A stretch of 64,000 nucleotides of DNA from Vibrio aerogenes (GTDB taxonomy: Bacteria; Pseudomonadota; Gammaproteobacteria; Enterobacterales; Vibrionaceae), in the NCBI RefSeq assembly GCF_024346755.1, contig NZ_AP024861.1, forward strand, positions 2,480,001 through 2,544,000, given 5' to 3'. Below the pieces are notes generated by a model. It was not told where the DNA came from. It made no database searches and saw nothing but the letters and a program-made list of their open reading frames with translations. The position numbers and the translations under genes were made by a program. Of the stretch, positions 26,501 through 35,708 are shown piece by piece; within the stretch, counting starts at the first letter, position 1, and every line of letters starts with the position of its first letter.

Positions 26501-28356
26501 AACCCTTCCGGCAAATCGCCATCCTCCGGTTTCATCAGTTCAATCAGCGGCTTATCCAGCAATACTTTTTTGCTCTGGCCGAAAATCGTTTCAAAAGCGT
26601 AATTCACATCCAGAATGATCCCTTCATCATTCAAGACAACAATCCCGTCCAGTGCGGTGTTAAATATTGCTCTCAGCCGGTTTTCGGACTCTTTAAAATC
26701 GCGGTTCTGCGCTTCGATCTCTTTCTCCAGTTCAACCCGGTCCAGCGCCCGCTGGTGTTCCTGTTCTGTGACATCGGTTAACAACGCCAGATAATGGCTG
26801 AGCGCCCCCTGCTCCGTAAATACCGGGTCCAGCCTCAGATGATTCATAAACGAGACACCACTTTTCTTAAAGCTTTTCACCGTCACCGAGCAAGATCGGT
26901 GTGTCCGCATTTCATGGTGGAGCTGTTCCCACACCTGCTGCACACTTTCCGGATCCTGTAAAAACTTCAGATTTTTCCCCAGCGCTTCCATCGAGGTGTA
27001 TCCGGTCAGGTGTTCAAATGCAGGATTGACATAAATAACCGGCGTTTCCTCCTGCGTCATGTCGATCACCGCGATGCCCGTGGTCATGGCATGAATGGAC
27101 CGGTGGGGAATATCCATTGTCTGTAATTTAGCGTGATCATCACGCAGCTGCAGATGATGCGCATTGAGTGTGTCACGCAATTGGTTGACTGCACCCGCCA
27201 TCCGGCCTATTTCATCTTTGCGTGCCTCCGGCAACAGCGGGACATCGGTATGACCGCGGGACAGTTGCCACAAAGCATCATGGATACTTCGGATTGGCTT
27301 TATCATTCTCATCGCATGATAAAACCCGACACACCAGATCAACAGAATAAACCCGGTCAGCAGAAGCGACTGACTCATATAACCCGGCAGCAGCAGCGCC
27401 TGTTCTGCCGGCACCCGGATGAGTACCGACCAGCCCAGCCCCGGGTAAGTGCTGGTGCCCTGTGAATGGGTATACCCGCTGATGAGTTGCTGCTGCGTGG
27501 CTTTATCGGTAAAAATACCGGCTCCGGTCAGGCCGGCGATCGCACGTTTTGCATCCTCAAAACCAGATTTCGCCAGATTCAGCTTTCCCAGTTTGCTGAA
27601 ATTTCTCTGGTAATTCGCAGCGCTTTGCACCAGCGGATTCATATCAATGATGACATGACCCGCTTCATCGAGCAGCAAAATTTCTGCCTGATGCTGCTGG
27701 TGCGTACCTGCCTGCATTTCGTAAGCATCTCTGACCATCTGTTCCACAACCTGAAAATCGATCAGATTGACCCAGACTCCGGCAATCGCTCCGGTTTCAT
27801 CCCGGATCAGCTTCGCCAGCAGCAAATCATAAGCATTGGCTTCCCCACTGAGAATGCCGCGCACCGGCCCTTCAATATAAACACCTTCAGGGCGCTCCGG
27901 TGTGAGTGTCTCTCCCGACAATACGTTGTGGAACCAGTGTGACAACCTGATCTTGCCGGCATCCACCATCACGTTAGCGACCGTTTTACCAAAGCTATTT
28001 TGGCTGTTCGCCGCCAGCACCTCACCATTCGTGTCAAAAATAATAATCCGCCGGTAAATCTGATAGGTGCGGACAAAGTCATTCAGCCGGTCAGTCAGCT
28101 CGCTGCCAGCCGTAATATATGCCAACTGTCCCTCACCAACATGACCCAGCACCAGCGGAAACAGCTGTGTATCATTGTATCGCTCAGCCAAATGCTCATC
28201 GATATGGCGACTGAGTATCGTCGCTTCCCGTCTGATATGGTTTAACGTATTTTTTTCCAGCAAACTGTTTTCCCGCAGGGAGAACAAAAATACAGATGAA
28301 ATAATCAGTAATCCGGTCAGTAAAAAAAGCCAGATCAGTTTGGCAGAAAGCTTCAT
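23584..28356 (-). CDS. Hybrid sensor histidine kinase (Cache-HAMP-PAS-HisKA-REC-HPt)
   Basis: The 1590-residue product has TM1 (about 7-27), a large periplasmic dCache-like sensor, TM2 near 330-350 and HAMP. Four PAS regions with PAC-type segments follow (GIAVIDMTQEETPVIYVNPA, GIVVLNDEGIILDVNYAFET, AAVGIARLSPEGRFLEVNHR, and a fourth with WDDNMYALYG). HisKA has His974 (SHEIRTPMNG), the ATPase has the N, G1 (VEDNGIGM) and G2 (GGTGLGL) boxes. A receiver with Asp1388 (TDCHMPEMDG) and an HPt domain with His1535 (KAHGAKGAAAS) complete a full phosphorelay. A degenerate receiver-like stretch lies between the ATPase and the true receiver. Its partners are likely the flanking REC proteins. Confidence 0.93.
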   Translation of the reverse strand: MKLSAKLIWLFLLTGLLIISSVFLFSLRENSLLEKNTLNHIRREATILSRHIDEHLAERYNDTQLFPLVLGHVGEGQLAYITAGSELTDRLNDFVRTYQIYRRIIIFDTNGEVLAANSQNSFGKTVANVMVDAGKIRLSHWFHNVLSGETLTPERPEGVYIEGPVRGILSGEANAYDLLLAKLIRDETGAIAGVWVNLIDFQVVEQMVRDAYEMQAGTHQQHQAEILLLDEAGHVIIDMNPLVQSAANYQRNFSKLGKLNLAKSGFEDAKRAIAGLTGAGIFTDKATQQQLISGYTHSQGTSTYPGLGWSVLIRVPAEQALLLPGYMSQSLLLTGFILLIWCVGFYHAMRMIKPIRSIHDALWQLSRGHTDVPLLPEARKDEIGRMAGAVNQLRDTLNAHHLQLRDDHAKLQTMDIPHRSIHAMTTGIAVIDMTQEETPVIYVNPAFEHLTGYTSMEALGKNLKFLQDPESVQQVWEQLHHEMRTHRSCSVTVKSFKKSGVSFMNHLRLDPVFTEQGALSHYLALLTDVTEQEHQRALDRVELEKEIEAQNRDFKESENRLRAIFNTALDGIVVLNDEGIILDVNYAFETIFGQSKKVLLDKPLIELMKPEDGDLPEGLTLQSLLVSCRNRVGAPGKMAGIHASGRIFPVEISIGETWLDNRPAFVGVVRDITMQVENWLREQALKDELTEREIIYRAAFSNAAVGIARLSPEGRFLEVNHRMCSDFGYTEAELLQLSFTDITFSDDAARGVQLIEDVKAGRRKEFTIDKRYVRKNGEVLWATVSVSLVRNPDDSPKYFISVVEDISERKAFEEALRESKAQRDELLKGRALASEAGGVCNWSINLSTGALKWDDNMYALYGVPEDEALVYESWRNRLHPEDIGMAEAIFRDCIDNLKPFNCEFRIINEKTQQVHWVKAAADVIAGENDFAEMMFGINLDITEERQAQIRLEKETFAARQASESKSRFLATMSHEIRTPMNGVIGMIDLLRDTSLTRDQKRMANTVRDSAFSLLEIINDILDFSKIEAGQMALEYTETSLLTLIEKTTEALWVNAGNKGVDIFIYYHFMTPDPLLLDSVRIRQIILNLLGNSIKFTGGNGRPGFVIIHISYDAGTLTLSVEDNGIGMSEAQLGKLFRPFSQADSSTTRKYGGTGLGLSITKSFVDMMGGTIQAESQKGKGSTFTIKVPADAAPNASVSLPDYRFSQHVLVLRVSDVLLRQACLNIIEQLDFAKVYYQQPEVIPDGYLPVTVTDEEVSQAMEAFSVVVSLTRDPVCTQGYISQQSYVVGAHPLKPTEFIFGLAVSCGLESPDIDWDFSSVSEPDQVIVPDKTTAIAAGTLILCAEDQPVNQLVISRQLEKLGYAYEMADNGKIALDMWRSGRFGLVLTDCHMPEMDGYELTSEIRQIEEQEGRERTVVIALTANAMAGESEHCLKAGMDDYIAKPVELSKLKKILSLRMKSISLQSAVTGLPQESVSSSQIQGIDYEQLSSVIGTDDQSLVRAVLAMFWESVSKDLSALEAALAEQNSELIRSKAHGAKGAAASSGAMALSRHFKQVEANCNNIEMVSTLIQDIKSEMNYLKESLEADGII

Positions 28357-28387
28357 CGCTATCCCCTTTTATTCCCGAGTTGCAAAC

Positions 28388-29596
28388 TCAGTTTTCTGAG
28401 CAATCCGGCAGACAGCGCCGCATTGAAATATGAATGGCTTTGGCGAGCGATTCCCGCGCGACGGCTTCTGAATACAAAAAGCCCTGACAGATATCACAAC
28501 CCAGATCATCGAGATACCGTTCCACTGCCTTATTCTCAACCCCTTCAGCAACTACGGTTAAATTCATCGCCTTGGCCATATTCAGCGTTTGTTCCACCAC
28601 AGCCTTGGACTTTAAGTTGGTCAGACAATCACGGATAAAGGTTTTATCAATTTTCAGCTCATTAAAAGGTAAAGCATGTAGCTGTTCTATCGAGGCATAA
28701 CCCGTTCCGAAATCATCAATCGATAAATAAAAGCGCATCATACGTAACCGCAGCATGGAGGTGGTAATCGAGTACGGTTCATCACTGAGTATGGTCTCCG
28801 TCAGTTCACAAATGATGGATTCAGGATCGACCTGAGCATTGCGGCACTGATGCTGAAACCAGGCAGGAAATTCATTGTCTTTCATCATCCGGCCCGACAC
28901 ATTGACAGACAACGTCAGCCCCGGCGCTTTAGCCTGCAAAGTTGTAAATTTTTTCAACGCATCCTGAATGGTTGTTTTGGTCAACAGCTCAATCAGCTCA
29001 TCCGAGCTTTCTGCCAGGGTAATAAAGCGGTCAGGGTAAATCAGGCCGCCATCCGGTGCGACAATCCGTGCCAGCGCCTCAAATCCTTTGACAGCGTAGG
29101 GATGCATTGAAATCTGCGGCTGGAAATAGGTAATCAGCCGCCCCTGATCAATCGCCTGCCTGAATTCCGCTTCCGTTAACGGCACACGCAGTGGCGCTTC
29201 CGGTTGAATACGATGCCGGGCGTCATCCAGAAATGAGGCGGCAATATCAACACTGATGGGCTTGCGGGCCACGCCCAGAATGGTGAGGTTATACTGATTC
29301 GCCAGCAGGGAACTGGTTCGGAGAATTTCTTCTTCCTCTGCACTAATCAGGACAATGGGATGACGGAATTTTAAACCAGCCAGATACTGCAGCACTGCCA
29401 GTCCATCTTCAACCGGCATGTTCAGATCGCAAAAAATCAGGTCAATCCGCTCCTGATTGAGAATCTTCCTTGCTTCAGCGCCATTTGCTGCTTCAAACAC
29501 CTGATAATCACCCAGTTGGGAAAGACAGGTCCGCAACGTAAAGCGGATAATGTCCTGATCGTCCACAACCAGTATGTTATGAATTGTTTCTGCCAC
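28388..29596 (-). CDS. REC-EAL cyclic-di-GMP phosphodiesterase
   Basis: The 402-residue product joins a receiver (Asp57 in IFCDLNMP; about 1-130) to an EAL domain. EAL motif residues are present: E173-A174-L175 in GFEALARI, NVSGRM, ELTETIL, DDFGTGYAS, LKIDKTFI and VVAEGVE. The catalytic set looks intact, so it should hydrolyse c-di-GMP. It is the first gene of the three-gene signalling operon, 31 bp before the hybrid kinase. A lone EAL without GGDEF means it can only lower c-di-GMP. Confidence 0.93.
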   Translation of the reverse strand: MAETIHNILVVDDQDIIRFTLRTCLSQLGDYQVFEAANGAEARKILNQERIDLIFCDLNMPVEDGLAVLQYLAGLKFRHPIVLISAEEEEILRTSSLLANQYNLTILGVARKPISVDIAASFLDDARHRIQPEAPLRVPLTEAEFRQAIDQGRLITYFQPQISMHPYAVKGFEALARIVAPDGGLIYPDRFITLAESSDELIELLTKTTIQDALKKFTTLQAKAPGLTLSVNVSGRMMKDNEFPAWFQHQCRNAQVDPESIICELTETILSDEPYSITTSMLRLRMMRFYLSIDDFGTGYASIEQLHALPFNELKIDKTFIRDCLTNLKSKAVVEQTLNMAKAMNLTVVAEGVENKAVERYLDDLGCDICQGFLYSEAVARESLAKAIHISMRRCLPDCSEN

Positions 29597-29961
29597 AATG
29601 AAACTCCCGACCTTCCTGTTCTTTCATCCAAACTGGCACTAGAGCGTGTTTATCTTTCATCACACGTAATTTGTTTCACACTCTGTAATCATAGTGCAAG
29701 TTGTCTCTGTGCAGCGCGAATTATCCGTGATCCTTCCGGTGGAAAGCGGGGATTTCATAAAATATTGAGAGAAACACCAGATTTATGAAAAATTATTGTG
29801 CAATTTTATGATTTAGCCGATAAGACAATTTTTCTTTTTGATTGACGGACTTGATACCCAAATCACCCGATAACTCCGGTGATTTGAGCAGATTTGAATA
29901 CCAGGCAAGCAGAAGGAACGAAGCCAGGTGAGCAGAAAAGCCGGACTCAGGTCATCCGGAC
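29597..29961. other. Intergenic region upstream of REC-EAL operon
   Basis: The region is 365 bp with no convincing gene. A partial palindrome of the TACCCAAATCACC / GGTGATTTG type lies around 29851-29887. The promoter of the leftward signalling operon should be in 29600-29720, but I cannot place it with confidence. Confidence 0.5.
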
Positions 29962-30603
29962 TCAGGCATTTAACAAACGTGCGATATGGGCTTTCAGTAC
30001 ATCAATCGCAATCCGGTTTTTACCGCCACGCGGCACAATAATATCCGCATATTGTTTGGAAGGCTCAATGAACTGCAAAAACATCGGACGCACTGTGTTC
30101 TGATACTGCTTGAGAACTGATTCCAGCGTCCGGCCCCGCTCTTCGACATCCCGGCGGATACGACGCATCAAACACACATCCAGCGGTGTATCCATAAAGA
30201 TAGTGGCATGCATCAGTTCACGCAGGCGGGGATCCGTCAGCAGCAAAATTCCCTCTAAAATAATCACCTTCTTGGGTGTCATGCTGGTGGTATTGTTGGT
30301 CCGGGTATGTTCCGAATAACTATATTCAGGCACATCAACGGCATTGCCCAGGGTCAGCTGCTGCAGATGCTCGCACAGGAGATCATGGTCCAGTGCATTC
30401 GGGTGATCATAGTTGGTTTTCACCCGCTGCTCCATATTCAGATGGCTCTGATCTTTGTAGTAACAATCTTCGGTAATCACCCCAATCTGGTGGTCCCCCA
30501 CCTTGGCCCGCAACTCCTGATAAATGGTGGTCGCAATAAGACTTTTACCTGAAGCAGAAGCGCCCGCGATTCCGATGATGACACAATGACTATGATCAGA
30601 CAT
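29962..30603 (-). CDS. udk: Uridine/cytidine kinase
   Basis: The gene encodes 213 residues from the ATG at 30603 ([20 protein letters not shown]). The Walker A is GASASGKS, followed by the NYDHPNALD substrate loop and a lid region with [18 protein letters not shown], all diagnostic of Udk. It phosphorylates uridine and cytidine in pyrimidine salvage. The length equals E. coli Udk (213). In vibrios this gene is normally next to mrp; here 16 kb of accessory DNA separates them. Confidence 0.95.
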   Translation of the reverse strand: MSDHSHCVIIGIAGASASGKSLIATTIYQELRAKVGDHQIGVITEDCYYKDQSHLNMEQRVKTNYDHPNALDHDLLCEHLQQLTLGNAVDVPEYSYSEHTRTNNTTSMTPKKVIILEGILLLTDPRLRELMHATIFMDTPLDVCLMRRIRRDVEERGRTLESVLKQYQNTVRPMFLQFIEPSKQYADIIVPRGGKNRIAIDVLKAHIARLLNA

Positions 30604-31115
30604 ATTTGAAGTACCCGATAACAAACGATGGTAAAGAAATGACTAGCGGCGTGATTATAGAGATAAGCCGCCTGAGATACCAGCACGGATTCCGGAAAAG
30701 TTGAACAACTTCAGTCAATAGCATTGACAGGATGAATAATTCAGCTTATCAGCAAAGACAAATGATTCCTTGACAGAGACATTTACAAAATTACTGACAG
30801 GTCAGTCAGTTGTCTCCATCCATATCATCTGCATCGTCGCAGAGGCGATTCAAATCGTTAGGGCACGAACGATCCGGCCAGACAGCAGCCCGGACTTTCT
30901 GCGATCTTTCCCCGTGTTTTTTTGTTTCCCGGAACATCGCTCTGTAAAACACCTCAAAACCCGCCATATCTGGCTTGCGGGCGAATTGACGGCGATTTCT
31001 TCCGCTTTTACAGGTGATATTTTCAGCAATTTACTAATAATTTTGTTAAATAAGTCGATTCTATCTGTATAATAAGCGGCGTGAATTTATTTATATATGA
31101 AATGAAAGGTCAGCT
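30604..31115. promoter_or_regulatory. Intergenic region with promoter for the Crp-like gene
   Basis: The region is 512 bp with no credible gene. Near its right end TTGTTA (31043-31048) and TATAAT (31068-31073), spaced 19 bp, form a plausible rightward promoter with a start about 35 bases before the GTG at 31116. The rest shows nothing I can name. Confidence 0.5.
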
Positions 31116-31781
31116 GTGCATAGTTTTTTTAATGAATCATCGCCTTTTCACGGTATCTCAGAGAGAGCGGAAAACTTTTTACTGATTAATGGCACTTACC
31201 GGTCACTTGAGCCCGGTGAATGTCTTTATCAGGCAGGACAGTTTTTAGACGGATACTATGTGATTGCAGAAGGCGCGATTCATCTGAAACGTAAAACCGG
31301 CAATCACAGCCAGCATATTTTACTCCGCAGCACCGATGAGTGGCTGGGTTATGTGCATTACTTTGCGGGTTTACCGGCATCAGCGAATGCGATTGCACAT
31401 AAAAGGACCAAGATATTTCATATCTCCGGTGCATTATCAGAACGCTTTTTCGACAGATATCCGATGTTTTATCAACGAATGCTGAAAGATATCACCAGAG
31501 AATACGTCGACTTTGCAGAACACCACTTGTGTGAAGTGAGCTGCGATCTTCAGTTTCGCATCGCCCGGCAACTGCTGATGAAAGCGATTAAATCCAGTAC
31601 CCATGAAATCTCGCTGACTCAGGCCGATTTGGCAGGCGTGATTGGCGCACCTCAGGAAGATGTCGACACACAACTGAGAGTCATGGAAAAGCTTGGGCTG
31701 ATTCAAACCCGCTACAGTAAAATCATCATCAAAAACACCGATCAAATTAACACCATGGTCTTTGGTGCTGCCGGGTCTTAA
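31116..31781 (+). CDS. Crp/Fnr family transcription regulator
   Basis: The gene encodes 221 residues from a GTG at 31116 after AAAGG. An N-terminal cyclic-nucleotide-binding fold (GECLYQAGQFLDGYYVIAEG at about 32-51) is followed by the dimer helix and a winged HTH (ISLTQADLAGVIGAPQEDVD at about 168-187). The cAMP phosphate-binding motif (RSSAE of Crp) is not conserved, and there is no Fnr-type N-terminal Cys cluster, so the ligand is unknown. It is the first gene of the accessory block and may regulate it. Confidence 0.85.
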   Translation: MHSFFNESSPFHGISERAENFLLINGTYRSLEPGECLYQAGQFLDGYYVIAEGAIHLKRKTGNHSQHILLRSTDEWLGYVHYFAGLPASANAIAHKRTKIFHISGALSERFFDRYPMFYQRMLKDITREYVDFAEHHLCEVSCDLQFRIARQLLMKAIKSSTHEISLTQADLAGVIGAPQEDVDTQLRVMEKLGLIQTRYSKIIIKNTDQINTMVFGAAGS

Positions 31782-32463
31782 AGCCGGCTTTCTGCCGTCC
31801 GCAATTTTTTCTTCAGTTTATGCCTTCCCGTGTTATTCCTTCCCGTGGTTTCACTCCCCAGCGCGGTTATGCTCAAATGACTTCAGATACTGATGATAAT
31901 ACCATTAATATAATCAAATTATATTGGGGTTAATCTCTTATTATTATATCACCGGCTAGTCACAGAATGAATATACAATAAAACATATCACAATAAATAA
32001 CTGACAAATAATAATCCTATGAAAGTAAAAGCAAATATTTAATTCAATTGATTTATTCAAATTAATTCTTGCAAATCATAATATTTGTAATTATATTCTG
32101 ACTTGTCTTTACATGTACATTAGCGAATCATTACTCAATATTTATGAGTGAAACGATCAGTTTTTTGGTGTTATTAAACAATTTTGAAATAAAAATTTAA
32201 ATAAAAAATCACAATAAAATCAATAAATTACTCCAATGATACCGCTTTCATTAAATATAATACAATTTTGAATGATGATGACACAAATAAAAATATTATC
32301 AGGATTAATATTTTTATAATTAATAATCATAAGCGTTTAAATGAAGTATTTTGATGTCATTTATAACTAGAGTAATCATTCAAAAATAAGATAACGTCAA
32401 ATAAAACAACGTGATAATAATAAAACCCTTTAACTTAAATTATCCCCCTAATGAGGTTAAAAA
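31782..32463. other. AT-rich gap upstream of the secreted protease gene
   Basis: The region is 682 bp, very AT-rich from about 31880 onward, with many A and T tracts and no gene. A palindrome AAAGCCGGCTTT at 31780-31791 may end the upstream transcript. The composition is typical of H-NS-bound regulatory DNA of acquired virulence genes. No defined site was found. Confidence 0.55.
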
Positions 32464-34425
32464 ATGAAAAACAACATCAGTAAGCCATTATTCTGGTCAA
32501 ATACGTTTTTAGCATGTGTATTTAGTCTGCATTTACCCGCGGTTCATGCCAGTGAAACCAATCAGGCTGTTTTACCAGCTCCGCTTGTGAGCCCAAAACA
32601 AGACAGCAAACTGGATATGAAAATTCAGAATGCTCTGAATCAAAATACGAACGGTGTCCGATCACTACTTTCAGTGACTGCGAATATCCAGCTGAGCAGT
32701 GTTCCGGACGATTTAAAGCAGCAACTGGAAGCCATGCATGTTGAAGTCCTGCAAATCTCAAAGCAGTATCATCTGGTCACCGTCCGGTTAACCCCAAAGT
32801 CTGACCTGGAGGCATTAAAAAAACTCTCGGTTGTTCTGTATGTTTCTCAGGCTTCACCGTCGAGTCATTATGTCGGTAAAGCGACCGACCACAGTGTCAG
32901 CGCACTGAATGTCGATCAGGTGCAAAAAACGCTGCCCGGTCTGACTGGTAAAGGCGTGCGTGTCGGCATCATTTCAGACAGTTTCGCCCATTCTTCCGGT
33001 GTGCGCGGTGATAAAACCACACCAGCCCTGAGAAAAGCCGGCATCCTGAAAAATGCCAAAAACCAGATTTCCGGAGATTTACCCGCATCCGTTGAATTAC
33101 GCGATGATGCCAATACCTACAGTGATACAGACGAAGGCGCAGCCATGGCTGAAAATATCCATGACATCGCACCGGATGCAGATATCTCTTTCTATTCAGA
33201 TCAGGCCTCAATGCTTGGTTTCGTGGCCGCGGTCAAAGACCTGTGTAAACCCCGTTCAGAAGGCGGTGCAGGTGCTGATATCATCGTCGACGATACCATG
33301 TATTCCTCGGCTCCGTTTTATCAGCCGGGCATCATTAATGAAGCGATTAAGGAATGTGTGGCAAGCGGTGTGATGTTCTTCACGATCGCCGGAAATGACA
33401 GCGAACGCAGCTATGAATTCACTTATCAGGATATCGATACCAGCACTTACGATAATCACTCATCATCGTCTGATGGCAAAGTCGCGTATGGTTATGACTT
33501 CCATAAATGGCCAAACGGCAGTGCATATTTGCCGGTGACGATTCCTGCCGGCAGTCATTTCCGGGCCGTTCTGAACTGGAACCAGCCTTATATCAGTTAT
33601 CAGGAAAACAAAATCAACTTCCCGCTGATTGATTTTGATATGTACCTGCTTGAAAAAGACTCAAATAACAATGTCAGTGTTGTCTACTCCAGTTTATCCG
33701 AGCAGGGTGACAAGAAGTACAACGACCCGTATGAGCAAATCTGGTATACCAATAACTCCGGCTCGTCCAAAACATTTTATCTGGCCGTCAATCACTGGTC
33801 AGGAAATACGGATGTCATTCCGCAAAATCTCAATGTGCCGGTAAAACTGAACCTTCGCTTCCCGATGTCCAGTGACAATATCAAAGTAGGTGTGGATTAT
33901 AACAGCTCGATGATGTACGGACACGCGTACTCGGAAGGCGCGATTACGGTCGCTGCCATGCCGTGGTACGGCAGCCACCCTTATGTCAACAGTGACGCGG
34001 ATATTTTTGTTGAATCCCAAAGTTCGAAAGGATCAGCCAGCCACCCTTTCTATTTTGATATCGACGGAAATTATGCTTATTCAACCATGAAAAGACCGTC
34101 AATCACGTCAACAGATGGTGGAGACACCTCATTCTTCGGCAGTGATATTCCTTCTTCATGGAATGTGATCAATGAGCCGGATGGCCTGCCAAACTTCTTT
34201 GGTACATCTTCAGCTGCACCAACGCTGGCTGGTGTTGCCGCACTGCTAAAACAGTATGCTGGCTCAGATGCTTCCGGCGAAATGATTAAGGAAGCCCTGC
34301 TGTCTACCGCTCGTGATATCAAAACCGACCGTGGCAGTGAAGGCTGGGATCCGGTGACGGGCGCTGGTGAAGCCGATGCTCAGGCAGCCCTGAATTATCT
34401 GAAAAAGATGATTGGCAAAGACTGA
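32464..34425 (+). CDS. Secreted subtilase-like serine protease with Glu in place of His
   Basis: The 653-residue product has a signal peptide (about 1-29, ending VHA) and a prodomain-like segment (about 45-135). The catalytic region has Asp172 in VRVGIISDSF, then DTDEGAAMAENIHDIAPDAD, where Glu224 sits at the position of the usual S8 histidine. The oxyanion-hole motif is TIAGND. Ser582 lies in GTSSAAPTLAGVAALLKQYA. An Asp-Glu-Ser set is the arrangement of S53-like subtilases. A PPC/lectin-like insert lies at about 330-470. SD AATGAGGTT precedes the ATG. It is probably an exported protease; the substrate is unknown. Confidence 0.85.
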   Translation: MKNNISKPLFWSNTFLACVFSLHLPAVHASETNQAVLPAPLVSPKQDSKLDMKIQNALNQNTNGVRSLLSVTANIQLSSVPDDLKQQLEAMHVEVLQISKQYHLVTVRLTPKSDLEALKKLSVVLYVSQASPSSHYVGKATDHSVSALNVDQVQKTLPGLTGKGVRVGIISDSFAHSSGVRGDKTTPALRKAGILKNAKNQISGDLPASVELRDDANTYSDTDEGAAMAENIHDIAPDADISFYSDQASMLGFVAAVKDLCKPRSEGGAGADIIVDDTMYSSAPFYQPGIINEAIKECVASGVMFFTIAGNDSERSYEFTYQDIDTSTYDNHSSSSDGKVAYGYDFHKWPNGSAYLPVTIPAGSHFRAVLNWNQPYISYQENKINFPLIDFDMYLLEKDSNNNVSVVYSSLSEQGDKKYNDPYEQIWYTNNSGSSKTFYLAVNHWSGNTDVIPQNLNVPVKLNLRFPMSSDNIKVGVDYNSSMMYGHAYSEGAITVAAMPWYGSHPYVNSDADIFVESQSSKGSASHPFYFDIDGNYAYSTMKRPSITSTDGGDTSFFGSDIPSSWNVINEPDGLPNFFGTSSAAPTLAGVAALLKQYAGSDASGEMIKEALLSTARDIKTDRGSEGWDPVTGAGEADAQAALNYLKKMIGKD

Positions 34426-34461
34426 GCATTTTGCGGTGAATTTCTTTCTTTGAGCTAAATA

Positions 34462-34490
34462 ACTGCCGCCTCTATGTGACGGGCGGCAGT
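34462..34490 (+). terminator. Hairpin after protease gene
   Basis: The arms ACTGCCGCC (34462-34470) and GGCGGCAGT (34482-34490) pair perfectly around an 11-base loop. The following tract CTCATTTCTC is only moderately T-rich. Confidence 0.6.
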
Positions 34491-34678
34491 CTCATTTCTC
34501 TAACCGGGTCAGAATAAATCCACAGAGGCAACCCAACATTCATGAAGTGCGTGCGACTTCAAAGATCCAAGCCAAAGATGATACAAGGTGCACATAAAGA
34601 TGTCTTGCATATTTACAATAACAAGAAACTAAGATAGATCATCAGGCAATAAAAGCAGCGACTAACCCACATATTAAT

Positions 34679-35059
34679 ATGGATTGCAGAATACCCATTA
34701 CCCCGTTTATTACCTCATTTGCTATTGTGATTTCTTGTTTTATTTATTGTATTCATTCTGAAAATCATCTGTACACTGCCAATAGCATTGAAGATTTTCT
34801 GTTCACCCCCGGTGAAATGATGCAACTGGAAAAACTCTGTCAGACCATGCCCAAGCTTTCTTATCACTCTGCAACGGCAACTAAACCTGTGGTGATTCAT
34901 CTGCACTGTCAAATTCCCCGGACTGAGATGAATGACTTCCTGTTCCGCCACCAGTTCCAGCCCATTGATCAAGGCATTTATCAAAAAAGGACGATCCAGC
35001 TCCGGTTATCTGATGCCCGGCACGATGTCATTCCATCCGTAGAATTAATCCAGTATTGA
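34679..35059 (+). CDS. Hypothetical exported protein (126 aa)
   Basis: The 126-residue product has an N-terminal hydrophobic stretch (FITSFAIVISCFIYCI, about 9-24) that may be a signal or anchor. It is followed by a soluble part with two more Cys (LEKLCQTMP, IHLHCQIP). No SD is obvious before the ATG. I do not recognise it. Position between the protease and the NLP gene in AT-rich DNA suggests a foreign cargo gene. Confidence 0.5.
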   Translation: MDCRIPITPFITSFAIVISCFIYCIHSENHLYTANSIEDFLFTPGEMMQLEKLCQTMPKLSYHSATATKPVVIHLHCQIPRTEMNDFLFRHQFQPIDQGIYQKRTIQLRLSDARHDVIPSVELIQY

Positions 35060-35708
35060 TCAAAAACGTCTTTTCAGACTCAAACAGTTTTATGGTGCAG
35101 GTTTCGGATTTCGCTGATACCTGCATCAGCTGTGACAGAGCAACACGCCGGACTGCCGCCATTTAACCATATTCATCACGCGATACTGATTCAGGTATTT
35201 CTGACATCACTCTCAAAATATAAACGATATTTCATATAAATAAAAATAATATTTTAATTCTGTTTAAATTTTTTGATTAAGAAAACATCATTTATTTAAA
35301 TTTTCCTGAAAAATCAAGATAAAGTTAATAACCTCTTGATGATTAACTTTATTTAAAACAGACAGAAACACTGAAAACCTCAAATAAAAACCAATAATTT
35401 CATTTAGTTACAGAAAATCACCAGATATATCAGAGAACAAAACCAATCTGATAACCTTTGAGTTTTTACTTTAAATACTGCATTTAAAATTCCATCAAAA
35501 TATATTTACCAACTGTAAAGTAATGTAAATTCATTAATTAACAATTAAGTAAAGAATATGAAATATTACGAAAATAGAATGCAGCCCAGTAAATTAAATA
35601 TCTATTGGTAAGTAATTTACGCATTAGCGAGTCAGGGATTTGTCGCAATGGACGAATGACAACCCACTCATATTTTTGGTGTTTTTTATTTTATATTTTG
35701 GGATATAT
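35060..35708. other. AT-rich gap upstream of the NLP gene
   Basis: The region is 649 bp and contains no credible gene. The part from about 35215 is very AT-rich, like the gap before the protease gene. Nothing beyond composition can be named. Confidence 0.5.

Noticed and set aside
30770..31072. 100-codon plus-strand frame between udk and the Crp-like gene
   Set aside because: No SD, no family resemblance, and its 3' end runs into the probable promoter of the next gene.
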